Assembly: GCF_000237925.1 (NCBI RefSeq)
Contig: NC_031496.1
Span: 907,396-971,395, forward strand
Direction of reading: 5' to 3'
DNA length: 64,000 nt
Source of the DNA: Schistosoma mansoni
Lineage: Eukaryota > Platyhelminthes > Trematoda > Strigeidida > Schistosomatidae
The notes beneath the pieces were generated by a model. That model was not told the origin of the DNA. It was given only the letters and a program-made list of their open reading frames with translations, and did not search any database. Of the stretch, positions 10,501 through 17,800 are shown one piece after another. Numbering within the stretch: the first letter of the stretch is position 1; each line of letters begins with the position of its first letter. Made by a program: the position numbers and the translations under genes.

Positions 10501-11266
10501 CTGAGGAATCCCATACTGGGGCGAAACAGCCGTTAAGTGCTTCCAAATTCTCAATGCTAGCCTAACATCAATCGATTCATGATCTCAACGAAAAACTTAG
10601 CAATCTCGACAACCCTGTACCGATGAGATAATCTTATCTATAAATCATAAACCCTTGTAATCAAAATTGTTAACAAGCACAAAAAGATTAGAACTCACGT
10701 TTTAAACAATTAGACTTTACAATTGATTGATCACTGGGTGTTGATCAATATCATGTATGTCATGTCCTTCTTAGTGCACATCGAATCCTATCGACCAAAT
10801 TACAATGTGGCCACCAGTCTAGGTGATCACCATTCGGTAATCAATCAATTTTAAATACATCTCAGTCCAACAGGATTCATTCGCAGCTGGGATAGCTCAT
10901 TGATAACGTCTTTAACCGTGAAGCTGGATGACATAGGATCGAATCCGTCAGGAAGCATCAGTCCCCTCAAGATTACAGGTACACCTTGTTGAGGAGTGCC
11001 AAGTAACACGAAACCTAGGTTCAAGGTTTCCTGTTGACTACCTCCAATCGCCATCTGTGCTTTATTTAACTATGCTTAACAAATTTCTCTTTTTTTTATC
11101 ATTATTCCTTCTAGCTCTCAGTTTGTTACCATCCAATAAGTATTTCTATGAAATACGTTGTAAATGTCGTGAAGAAATGTACCGTACCGGTTTGAGTAAC
11201 TCATATGAAAATGTATTAACAGATTATCGTTTATCACTTTTGGCTAATGATGTAACTATCCAATAA
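1249..11266 (+). CDS. TPR-repeat protein, last three exons (spliced: 1249-1562, 5131-5522, 11115-11266)
   Basis: This is the C-terminal 285 aa of a tetratricopeptide-repeat protein whose earlier exons lie left of the window. The splice junctions agree in phase: exon 1 ends in codon position 2 and joins exon 2 to make Lys, and exon 2 ends in position 1 and joins exon 3 to make Ala. Donors are gtaag in both cases, and acceptors follow ttaaag and ttctag. At least four TPR helix pairs can be seen. Their openings are roughly [44 protein letters not shown] and [20 protein letters not shown]. An Asp-rich loop (DHHDDDDED) separates the third and fourth. The last exon adds a basic, Cys-containing helix and ends in NDVTIQ. 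TPRs are protein-protein interaction scaffolds. I cannot assign the orthologue; large ciliary or chaperone-associated TPR proteins are possible. Both introns are full of retroposons. Confidence 0.8.
1627..1946 (-). repeat. H1 hammerhead SINE, near full length
   Basis: In minus orientation it has the 5' body (ggttgaagttagacatcaat), an A-box (tggtctagaggttaag), a B-box-like stretch (gggttggaat) and a hammerhead with an intact ctgaggag / cgaaac core near 1660-1722. It lies inside the first TPR-gene intron, antisense to the gene. Confidence 0.8.
2298..4140 (-). mobile_element. RTE-clade (SR2-like) LINE, internally deleted copy
   Basis: Read on the minus strand, the parts are as follows. A 5'-UTR-like head (about 4140-4020) recurs elsewhere in the window. 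An endonuclease segment (about 3713-3370) has a QCYAPTNDS-like region and a degraded GDLNAKVG motif (MGGLNAKVG). A reverse-transcriptase segment (about 3365-2785) includes [20 protein letters not shown] and VHGGQLTD. The 3' end has cttacttacttacg on the plus strand, that is (TAAG)n. The endonuclease abuts the RT fingers/palm directly, so the middle third is missing. Frames are interrupted and it cannot be active. It sits in TPR intron 1. Confidence 0.8.
4191..5057 (+). repeat. H1 hammerhead SINE split by a family T insertion
   Basis: 4191-4255 is an antisense H1 3' fragment. 4256-4454 is a sense H1 5' body up to its A-box, and the sense copy resumes at 4893 with the rest of the tRNA-like head and the ribozyme. 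The ribozyme has lost stem II: ctgagga is followed at once by cgaaac. The interruption is the family T copy at 4455-4892. Confidence 0.8.
4455..4892 (-). mobile_element. Family T retroposon inserted in H1, with 11-bp target-site duplication
   Basis: The element reads 5' to 3' from 4892 to 4455. It lacks part of its 3' body but keeps the 3' tail (tttatttatttattta on plus). It is flanked by cagcggtctag (4444-4454) and cagtggtctag (4893-4903), an 11-bp direct repeat with one mismatch. The target is the A-box of the H1 repeat. Confidence 0.85.
5131..5522 (+). CDS. TPR gene, exon (second in window)
   Basis: Acceptor ctatttaaag, donor aaaag|gtaag, 392 nt (1 + 130 codons + 1). It encodes the third TPR, a variable loop with the acidic run DHHDDDDED, and most of the fourth TPR. 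If the donor is ignored the frame stops 15 nt later, which supports splicing here. Confidence 0.85.
5565..5690 (+). repeat. RTE LINE 5'-end segment, short insertion
   Basis: About 115 bp of the RTE 5'-UTR-like head (tgtaactcttctagagtgac ... aaaaaaacgctag) ends in an A-rich aaaaaataaataaat stretch. The same head is seen on minus at 4020-4140 and 18890-19015, and on plus at 13390 and 17347. Confidence 0.6.
5704..6053 (-). repeat. H1 hammerhead SINE, full-length
   Basis: Full H1 unit on minus with A-box, B-box (gggttcgaattcc) and hammerhead. The core is damaged: ctgagaag in place of ctgannga, and gtaac in place of gaaac. The outer 5' body runs to about 6053. Confidence 0.8.
6132..6290 (-). repeat. 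H2 hammerhead SINE, partial
   Basis: Minus-strand H2 copy. H2 has a head like a tRNA with a long variable arm (ggcgtttgaagccaaagg, then gggttcgagtccc) joined to a hammerhead whose loop II is caaata. Here the core reads ttgacgag ... cgaaac. The tRNA-like 5' end is eroded. Confidence 0.75.
6350..7285 (+). mobile_element. RTE-clade (SR2-like) LINE, 5'-truncated
   Basis: Covers the RT palm to the 3' end. Recognisable peptides are [84 protein letters not shown] and [15 protein letters not shown]. It ends at gggggtaacaggcgtaagtgagtaag. Several stops interrupt the frame (for example before the catalytic-region continuation near 6474 and at 6950), and the catalytic FADD is FTND here. Confidence 0.85.
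7515..7920 (+). repeat. Family T retroposon, degenerate
   Basis: Runs from tgtcctggtatgacaagg to cttacacaaatcaataa. The head and body match the family, with deletions. The 3' tail is lost. Confidence 0.7.
8040..8285. repeat. Cluster of simple repeats (AAT)n, (CGTA/GTGC)n, (CT)n, A/G-rich run
   Basis: (AAT)n at about 8044-8066, a GT/CG-alternating stretch with cgtgcgtacgtacgtg at 8135-8215 (potential Z-DNA), (CT)n at 8241-8261, then an A-rich run. Confidence 0.85.
8542..8973 (+). repeat. Tandem array of H1 hammerhead half-units, 150-bp period
   Basis: Three consecutive units begin with aaagatgtt at 8542, 8692 and 8842, exactly 150 bp apart. Each runs from a B-box remnant (tgttcgaatcttgcga) through a hammerhead to the H1 tail ttgattcatgatttcaac. 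The cores are ctgaagag, ctaaagag and ctgaggag, so they have diverged independently. A fourth unit begins at 9205, beyond a family T insertion. Confidence 0.85.
8974..9200 (-). repeat. Family T fragment inside the H1 array
   Basis: Matches the 3' half of family T on minus (catatgcgtcgcacaaatca, then gtgtgatactacccgggtgc). It separates unit 3 from unit 4 of the tandem array. No clean duplication can be seen at its ends. Confidence 0.7.
9205..9336 (+). repeat. H1 hammerhead unit 4 of the array
   Basis: This unit has the canonical core ctgatgag, a perfect stem II (gtcctacaaaataggac) and gaaac, at about 9243-9290. The 3' strand of stem I is shortened (cctgtccaagttttcc-like), so pairing there is weak. 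Confidence 0.75.
9537..10047 (-). repeat. Family T retroposon, near full length
   Basis: On plus it runs from aaatattggtacaaaggggt to ccggcgcatttaagggca. It contains a (GA)n expansion at about 9989-10006. The tail sequence itself is short. Confidence 0.8.
10425..10592 (+). repeat. H1 hammerhead SINE, divergent subfamily
   Basis: Head ggttaagcgttcgcgcgcga, B-box-like gggttagaatcccg, hammerhead ctgaggaa ... gcgaaac and tail tcaatcgattcatgatctc. The loop II sequence (ccatactgg) differs from the main H1 group and matches the copy at 11380-11640. Confidence 0.7.
10735..11050. repeat. H3: third tRNA-like repeat with a hammerhead-like motif
   Basis: 10735-10840 is an inverted piece of the unit and about 10840-11050 is in plus orientation. 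The plus part has a tRNA-like stretch (tgggatagctcattgataacg ... ggatcgaatccg, B-box-like). A hammerhead-like fold follows at 10983-11027: stem I accttg/caaggt, core ttgagga, stem II gtg/cac, cgaaa, palindromic stem III accuaggu. The core has one change from CUGANGA (C3 to U). Copies are also seen at 42885-43290 and about 11900-12180. Confidence 0.6.
11115..11266 (+). CDS. TPR gene, last exon
   Basis: Acceptor ccttctag at 11114. The first two bases complete an Ala codon and the frame is open for 49 codons to taa at 11264-11266. It completes the fourth TPR (ALSLLPSN) and adds a Cys-containing helical tail. An (AT)n run follows at 11285-11303. Confidence 0.85.
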
Positions 11267-11361
11267 CTTCCAATCGATACAATTATATATATATATATAT
11301 ATACGATACATATCTGGGTTCTTTCTTCTTTCGAAAGTTGATATATACATCTGTGTATACA

Positions 11362-11640
11362 CCAATGTGTATTGAGTTAGACTATCATGAAAAACTTGGA
11401 AGATGGTCGCGTTCCATCGTGGATTGATTGAAGTTTAACAGGAATATGGTTGGATGCTGGTTCATTGGTTTGGTGGTGGTTAAGCGTCCGCTCACGAAAC
11501 CGAAGGTCTTGAGTTCGAATCCCGTGTACGGGATCGTGGATGAGAACTGAGGATTTCCGTACTAGAACGAAACCGTCGTCCAGGTTTTCAGGGGTACTTT
11601 AATATTGATCGATTCATGATTTCAATCCAAACTCAATGAT
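11362..11640 (+). repeat. H1 hammerhead SINE, divergent subfamily
   Basis: Contains tggtggttaagcgtccgc, B-box gagttcgaatcccg, then a damaged hammerhead (actgaggattt ... acgaaac) and the H1 tail gattcatgatttcaa. It lies in the TPR/G-alpha-i convergent intergenic region. Confidence 0.65.
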
Positions 11641-11899
11641 CTCCACAACCATTTACTGACAATTACCATGTGCTTATTGCTATTAGAAAGGTAATCACTG
11701 CAGAAATTATGGGCTTCAATATCCATCACGAAACAATAACCGAATCACTATTTTTAATATTGTTGAGCCACAGGTTTAAAGAATCCCAAGGGGAAGGATA
11801 TGAAGACTTTTTCATAGGTGGGGGGGTGTGAATCATAATTTTAAGCTACGGTCGTTTTATTGTTATTCAGAGTAGTCAACCTGATATCTATCAATGACT

Positions 11900-12180
11900 A
11901 ATCATTTCGAAAGATCTTACAACCAGAAGGTCAGTAGAAACCCAAATACCTTGTTCATAACGTCTGCAACTGTAAAGCAGGATGTTATGCGGTCCAGTTC
12001 TCTTGAGAGCACAAATTTCCTCAAAATTGCAATACACCCTGTTGAAGGATGCTAGTGTTAGCTAACACTTTTACAACCACTTAACATCTTAACATAGTCT
12101 ACGTAATGTTGGATGACCAAGACTACCATCGTAGTTGTATCTTGATCGATAGGATTCGATAGGCAAAATATTCTCACATC
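11900..12180 (+). repeat. H3 repeat, degenerate copy
   Basis: Shares cataacgtctgcaactgtaa, aatttcctcaaaattgcaa and cttaacatcttaacatagtc with the other H3 copies. The hammerhead segment is too eroded to fold. Confidence 0.5.
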
Positions 12181-12320
12181 AATACATACACAAAGCTACA
12201 TGGGTCTCACCGGATTACACTACACAAAACCACATCGATCACATTTGCATCAACAAAACAGGAAGATCCATGAGTGACGTGAAAACCAGGAGAAGAGTTG
12301 ACATAGCTTCAGATCACCAC

Positions 12321-12450
12321 CTGGGTTGAGATCCCGCGGGTGGTGTCGTGGATGAGCACTGCTGAGAAGTCCTATACTATAACAAAACAACTGTCCGGTG
12401 TTTTCAGGTTTTCTATGGTGGTCTAGCTCTAATCAACTCATAAATTCAAC
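12321..12450 (+). repeat. H1 hammerhead SINE, 3' half
   Basis: From a B-box-like gggttgagatcccg through ctgagaag ... acaaaacaactgtc to tcaactcataaattcaacta. The core is mutated. Confidence 0.65.
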
Positions 12451-12642
12451 TATTAGACTTTTTTTTATTTGAGGATATTTTCATCACAGACTTGTATTTA
12501 ATGTGAAAATATTAAAAAATTTAAAAGGCATTACATTGAAGTTCCATCTTACGTCGAAACAACTATTCAGTATGTTACTTCGATTTCAAAGCATTCAACA
12601 AATGTTTTATGACATTTTTATCTCACTATTCTTCAACATTTC

Positions 12643-12762
12643 ATGCTGACCATATTTGTTTTAATGGACTCACCTAGCTGAATGTTGTCGGTCATGTTTG
12701 AGTGGGTACACTGTGCTCAATTCCTCATACAACTGCTAGCCAGCTTATATCAGTCTCCCCCT
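12643..12762 (+). mobile_element. Gypsy-type LTR fragment
   Basis: About 120 bp resembling the middle of the LTRs at 45725 and 50725: gctgaccat, taatggactcacctagctga and cggtcatg. It is a fossil fragment whose right end meets a family T copy. Confidence 0.55.
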
Positions 12763-12763
12763 C

Positions 12764-13100
12764 CCGAATGCCCTGGTACGGTCGAGAGTGTGGTGAGTCC
12801 GCTCTCTCTCTCGAAATGCTCTCACACAGCCACGCGTATATAGCCTTTGCCAGGGAAGTCATACTTACTGCCTTCTCGTGGCATTACTGTTGTTTACGAA
12901 ATTGAGAGGACCAAAAGCGAATGTCCGGCGCTTTAACCGGGTGGACACGGAAAGTTCATCTAGGGGAGTTGGAAAACCCTGATTCCAAACCAATGGTGAA
13001 CATGGGCTCCAGTATCCTGAGGTAACAAATGGCGTATGAATCAATCGTTCGTCACCGGCTAACATTGGATTGCATCTCCTCACGATGATCCCCTGCTCCA
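12764..13100 (+). repeat. Family T retroposon, 3'-truncated
   Basis: Well conserved from gaatgccctggtacggtcga to catctcctcacgatgatccc. The rest of the element and its tail are absent. Confidence 0.75.
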
Positions 13101-13389
13101 CTTTTAACTTCTGATTTCATTGGCTTGATACGTTTCGATTACAGAAGTTGTTACTGATTAAAGGTGTTATCTTACTCCAATTACTTATGGCACCTTCCTT
13201 TCTAACAATGTTATATTCAGGCTAAAAAGACTAAGCAAATAGAACACTGTAGTACATTTATAGTAAGTGTATTCTTGAATAATAATGATCATACAAAAAA
13301 CACACGAGATATAACCTGCTCGTTAAAAAAAAAACAAAAGAAGTTACATTTGATTATTTTAACCTGATTATCATTCACATATAACTCCT

Positions 13390-13545
13390 GACTGTAACTC
13401 TTCTACAAAAAAAACAATCTATTGCCGGTTCCAAGCCCGGATAAAAAAGGGAGAACAATTGAGGAGGGGGGCGTAAGGTTGACAACCTTCCTATACTATC
13501 AACAACAACAAAAAAAGGTAGAAGAAGAAAACGCTAACCATTAAA
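13390..13545 (+). repeat. RTE LINE 5'-end segment
   Basis: The same head as at 5565 (tgtaactcttctac ... ccaagcccggataaaaaagg ... acaaccttcc ... aaaacgctaacc), with A-rich insertions. Confidence 0.5.
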
Positions 13546-13599
13546 ATATTAATGCATAGTTTGAATATCCTTTCAATGTAGTACATTAAGTCGATTCTA

Positions 13600-14120
13600 T
13601 TATTATATATATGGGAATCTCAATACAATAAAGATCATAACATGAAAGAAGAAGAAGAAGAGTCTTTCGTTAGAGTTTCATTCTCTGATCTAGATTAGCT
13701 CAAAGAAAAAAGGTCCACCAAACTCATCCAGCTGAGCTACAAATCTTCACCATCTCACAGAAGGAAAGTCTGTCAAAAATCAATTCAAGAAACTAAAGAG
13801 GCTAAACTTTAATAAACAAGACCAAAAAAGGAACAAATAAAGCTGAATCCAAAAAGAAGGAAAATAATGATAATAATACGGAGGGGGGTTCTTTAATAAA
13901 CATATTTCGCCCCCCCCCATTATAATTTGACTAAATCGTTTCTTTTTTTATGTGTTTTTTGTTTGTTTGTAAATACAAATGAACAATCTTTATGAATAAT
14001 TTTTTTTCTTCTAATGAGAGAAAAAAGAAAAGAAAAAGCAAAAAAAGAGAAAAACCCATTTGGATACTAAAAAAAAACAAAAAAAAGTAAAGAATGAAAC
14101 ATTCTGTTTTTCGTTCTTTC
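13600..14120. other. A-rich, low-complexity intergenic DNA
   Basis: Runs of (GAA)n, poly-A/T tracts and a C-run (gcccccccccat). No open frame or repeat family is recognised. Confidence 0.6.
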
Positions 14121-14159
14121 TTTTCCTCATGTTGATATGTGTATACATTGTATGTTCTT

Positions 14160-14295
14160 ATTGGTGGTGTTGGTGTTGTTGTTATTGGTGGTGGTGGTGG
14201 TGTTAGTGGTTGTAGTGGTGGTGGCGGTGTTGCTGTTGTGTTTTTGTTGGTGTTGTTGTTGGTGGTGGTGGTAGTGGTGGTTTTGTTGTTGGGAG
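14160..14295. repeat. (GTT/GGT)n trinucleotide-rich tract downstream of G-alpha-i
   Basis: About 135 bp of mixed GGT, GTT and GTA triplets on plus (AAC/ACC on the transcribed strand). It starts about 115 bp past the G-alpha-i stop codon, so it probably lies in the 3' UTR. It gives a spurious His/Gln/Asn/Thr reading frame. Confidence 0.75.
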
Positions 14296-14411
14296 TGATA
14301 GGGTAGTTGTTTTACTGAATTCACTGTTCAATATGTTTATTATTTAAACTAAATGATAACAACAACTACTGATTTCAGTAATATTTTCAGTAGTATGAAT
14401 AGTAGTAATAT

Positions 14412-14872
14412 TTAAAATAAACCGCAATCTTTTAAATTTGATTTAATAATTACATCTATAACAGCATCAAATACAACTCTTATATTATTATTATCTGTAG
14501 CACATGTAAAATGTGTATAAATTGTCTTAGTGGTTTTTCTACGATTTACATCTTCAAATTTTTCCCGAATGTAATTCGATGCTTCTTCATAAGTTTGTCC
14601 TCCGGTATATTCAGGGAAACAAATCGTCAGGGGGGATTTTTGTATTTTTTCAGCAAATAAATCTTTTTTATTTAAAAATAATATAATACTTGTTTCAACA
14701 AACCATTGACTATTACATATAGAATCAAATAATTGTAATGATTCATGCATTCTATTAGTTGTTTGATCTTCAGCTAATTTTAAATCATATTCTGACATAG
14801 CAACTATAAATAAGATAGCTGTAACACCTTCGAAACAATGTAACCATTTTTTACGTTCAGCACGTTGTCCAC
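14412..14872 (-). CDS. GNAI: G-alpha-i, exon 2 (C-terminal half)
   Basis: 461 nt, from the acceptor ttattag to the taa stop at 14414-14412. It encodes [16 protein letters not shown] through the KDCGLF end. The Ras-like core here is close to Gi/Go of other animals (for example [14 protein letters not shown] and [12 protein letters not shown]). The acceptor is preceded by (TTA)n, not a pyrimidine tract. Confidence 0.92.
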
Positions 14873-17800
14873 CTAATAATAATAATAATAATAATAATAG
14901 TATTATCAGAAGGTGGGGGGAGGGGGTTTATGGATATGATAGTAATTTTATATAGTTGAGAAAATGAATCCATTGAAGTTAGACCATCATGGAAATCCTG
15001 ATCCTATTGTAGGTCTCCTCAGTAGGGTGCATCCATGATCCCACCTTGCAAGATTTGAACCTAGGACGAAATGGCTGTTCAGTGCTTCCAGGTTTTCCAT
15101 GATGGTGTAGCTTCAATTAATCCATCATCTCAACTATCAAAACAATATTAATATTACTATTACTATTATTATTATATAATAATATCTACTTAATATACTA
15201 CTTATATCAATATAAGTAGTATACAATGTCTGGCAATAGAAGGTTGAGTAGATCGAAGAGGAATGAATGAGAACAGAAAGCAGGAATAATGAAGACGATT
15301 AAATGACATTTTGCAAATTAAGTATTTTACTGTATAATTCTCAGATTTTACCAAGATATTCTGAAATTTTAAATCCCACTTTAGTTCTCTGTTCCCTACA
15401 ATCTGTGATGATTTTGAAGTCACTTGATATAGTACTCCTATTTGGAAGTTACTGACTAAAAATCTAGAGTCAAATCCTTGTTAATGATGTAATTTGAGAT
15501 TAACAAACTGTAGCTGAAAATGGAAGATATTACCAGAAACATTCATTTACATTAGAGGTGATACGGTCAACTAACAGTCAGAACTTGATACAGTCTATAG
15601 ATAATATCGCCCTGTAATGAGGTCTATAAATCTTGAATTCTACCTCCAAAAAGATCATACATATGTAATACTATAAACTCTGAAACCATAACAAAATTTA
15701 GTGGCTCCTTGACTGGGGTCAGTGGTGAGATTATAATTTATGGATAACCTTTGAACAACAGTGAAGTGACCTTGAGAAGGCACACTTACTTACTAGAGCC
15801 AAATGAGGGTTATTAACCTGTGGAGACAATAAAGATCCTGATTTCCAGTTGATAATTAGGGTATGGAGTTAGATTTAAGGTTTTTTATAACGAACTAACT
15901 TCTATTAGACAATCACCGAAAACCAAAAAGGATATTTAATAGCTATTTCTACCTAGAACGGGAATTCTTAGCTTTGCTCACTAATAAACGCATCAGAAGG
16001 AGGGTGAGACCTAAACATTTGTTTCTCATCACAAGCTCTCAACTTTTAAATCATTTGACTGCCATCCAGTGTTTTACATCTTAAGTCTTAATCCATTTAT
16101 GAATGAGTATAGTTTATTATTTAAACACATAAATATTGGTACAAAGAGGCACCAGATATATATGCGCCACACAAGTCTCATTTGATTTGTGTGAGGGCTG
16201 AGATACTGCCCAGGTGCCCAAACTGAAGCAGGTGGTTTTTTCAGGGAGACACACCTGGAGCCTTTGACTTAAAAATCTGATCCACAAGGCAGTGGAGCAT
16301 CGTGAGGAGATGCAGTCCCACAGTAGCCGGTGACCAATGGTTGATTCATATGCCATTCGTTCCCTCAGGATACTGGAGCTCATGTGCACCATTGGTTTTG
16401 AATCAGGGTTTTCCAACTCCCCTAGGTGGACGCGCCGTGTCCACCGAATGAGTATAGCATATAAGATGATAATTTTCTCTGGGGATTTCATTACAAACAT
16501 CTAAAATCATCAACATCAATCTTTTAAGAACATCCCAACGTCCGAAATGAAAAAACAACACAAGTAGGAATTGGAATGAAATCCTCATTGAAAATTGAAC
16601 ACTTATATGTAAAACTCATTCACTAGATGAGTACAACAATTCCCAAATATACTCGATAACAAACACTTACTGAATGTCAAGCAATGAATGGATGATCACA
16701 AACTCTTTCATCGTTAAAATGGCTTCCTTTTTGTTATACCCCGACGAGAATAGTGGATAGTAACTGTCGGGATCTATTTATGATCTAATTATTAATTATT
16801 CACAGTTATATAGTATACTCTTGTGGGTCAGGGTAATTTTTGCACTGGTTTTCAGGTGAACCAGACACCATTCAGACTTTCACGTGACAACCCAAACAGT
16901 ACAGCTCGATCGCATTTATGATCTAATACTATACATATATTTTTCATTAGGCAATTGTTAAGTAACTAAACTATGTATATTCATATTCCTCTTATGATAA
17001 GCTTTTTTTTGACCCATAGATTATCATTATACGATCTACCACTCTTAACTTATGCCCAGTCTATTAATTACAGTCTCACACCTTCACAGCCACTTTTGGC
17101 TGTATGCTTGAAATACATGATTCATATCGTTGAGGTCAAGGTTGGTATTATGGACTCGAACAGACAGGGATAGTCAGGAAGGAGGACCGTTGTACACTCT
17201 AGACTGCTCGTACGGGTTTATGCGTTATTTGTCCGGTTTATAAGTCACTTCTCTAATGAGTGGTATCATTTGAAATTATTCAAATATAGTTGAAGATCAC
17301 TGTTTGCTTCAAAACAAACCTACTCTGTATAATATCAGTAAACAAAAAGTCAACTCCGCCTTTAGCTACCACTTGTCCCAAGTCCGGGTTATGCAAAGGG
17401 TCGGCAACCCTATCCCGTACAAAACAACCTTGCTAAAAAATTGCTAAATAGATGAGGCAATTAGGAAAAGACGTTAGAAGTGGATAAGAAACACATTGAG
17501 GAAATCACCAAACTGCATCACGAGGCAAGTGCTAACTTGAAATTCTGAAAGGAAACAAAAAAGACCAAGACCAAAGAACACACTGTGTCGATAATCGGAG
17601 TCAGACATCAGGATGATGAATAGCGAGTGACAGAATTGTATGGAGAATCCTAGTGAGTGACTTATGCTACTTCCCGAGGGGTAACAGACGTTAGTAAGCA
17701 AATAAAAAAGTCATTTCTTTATCAAATTTATTGGTTACTTGTTCATTTAAAACTGATTACCATGTAAAGTAACTTAGCTACTAAAACCAAATCCATAATT

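Noticed and set aside
14127-14324. Minus-strand frame with runs of His, Gln, Asn and Thr
   Set aside because: It is the translation of a trinucleotide microsatellite; there is no other support for coding.
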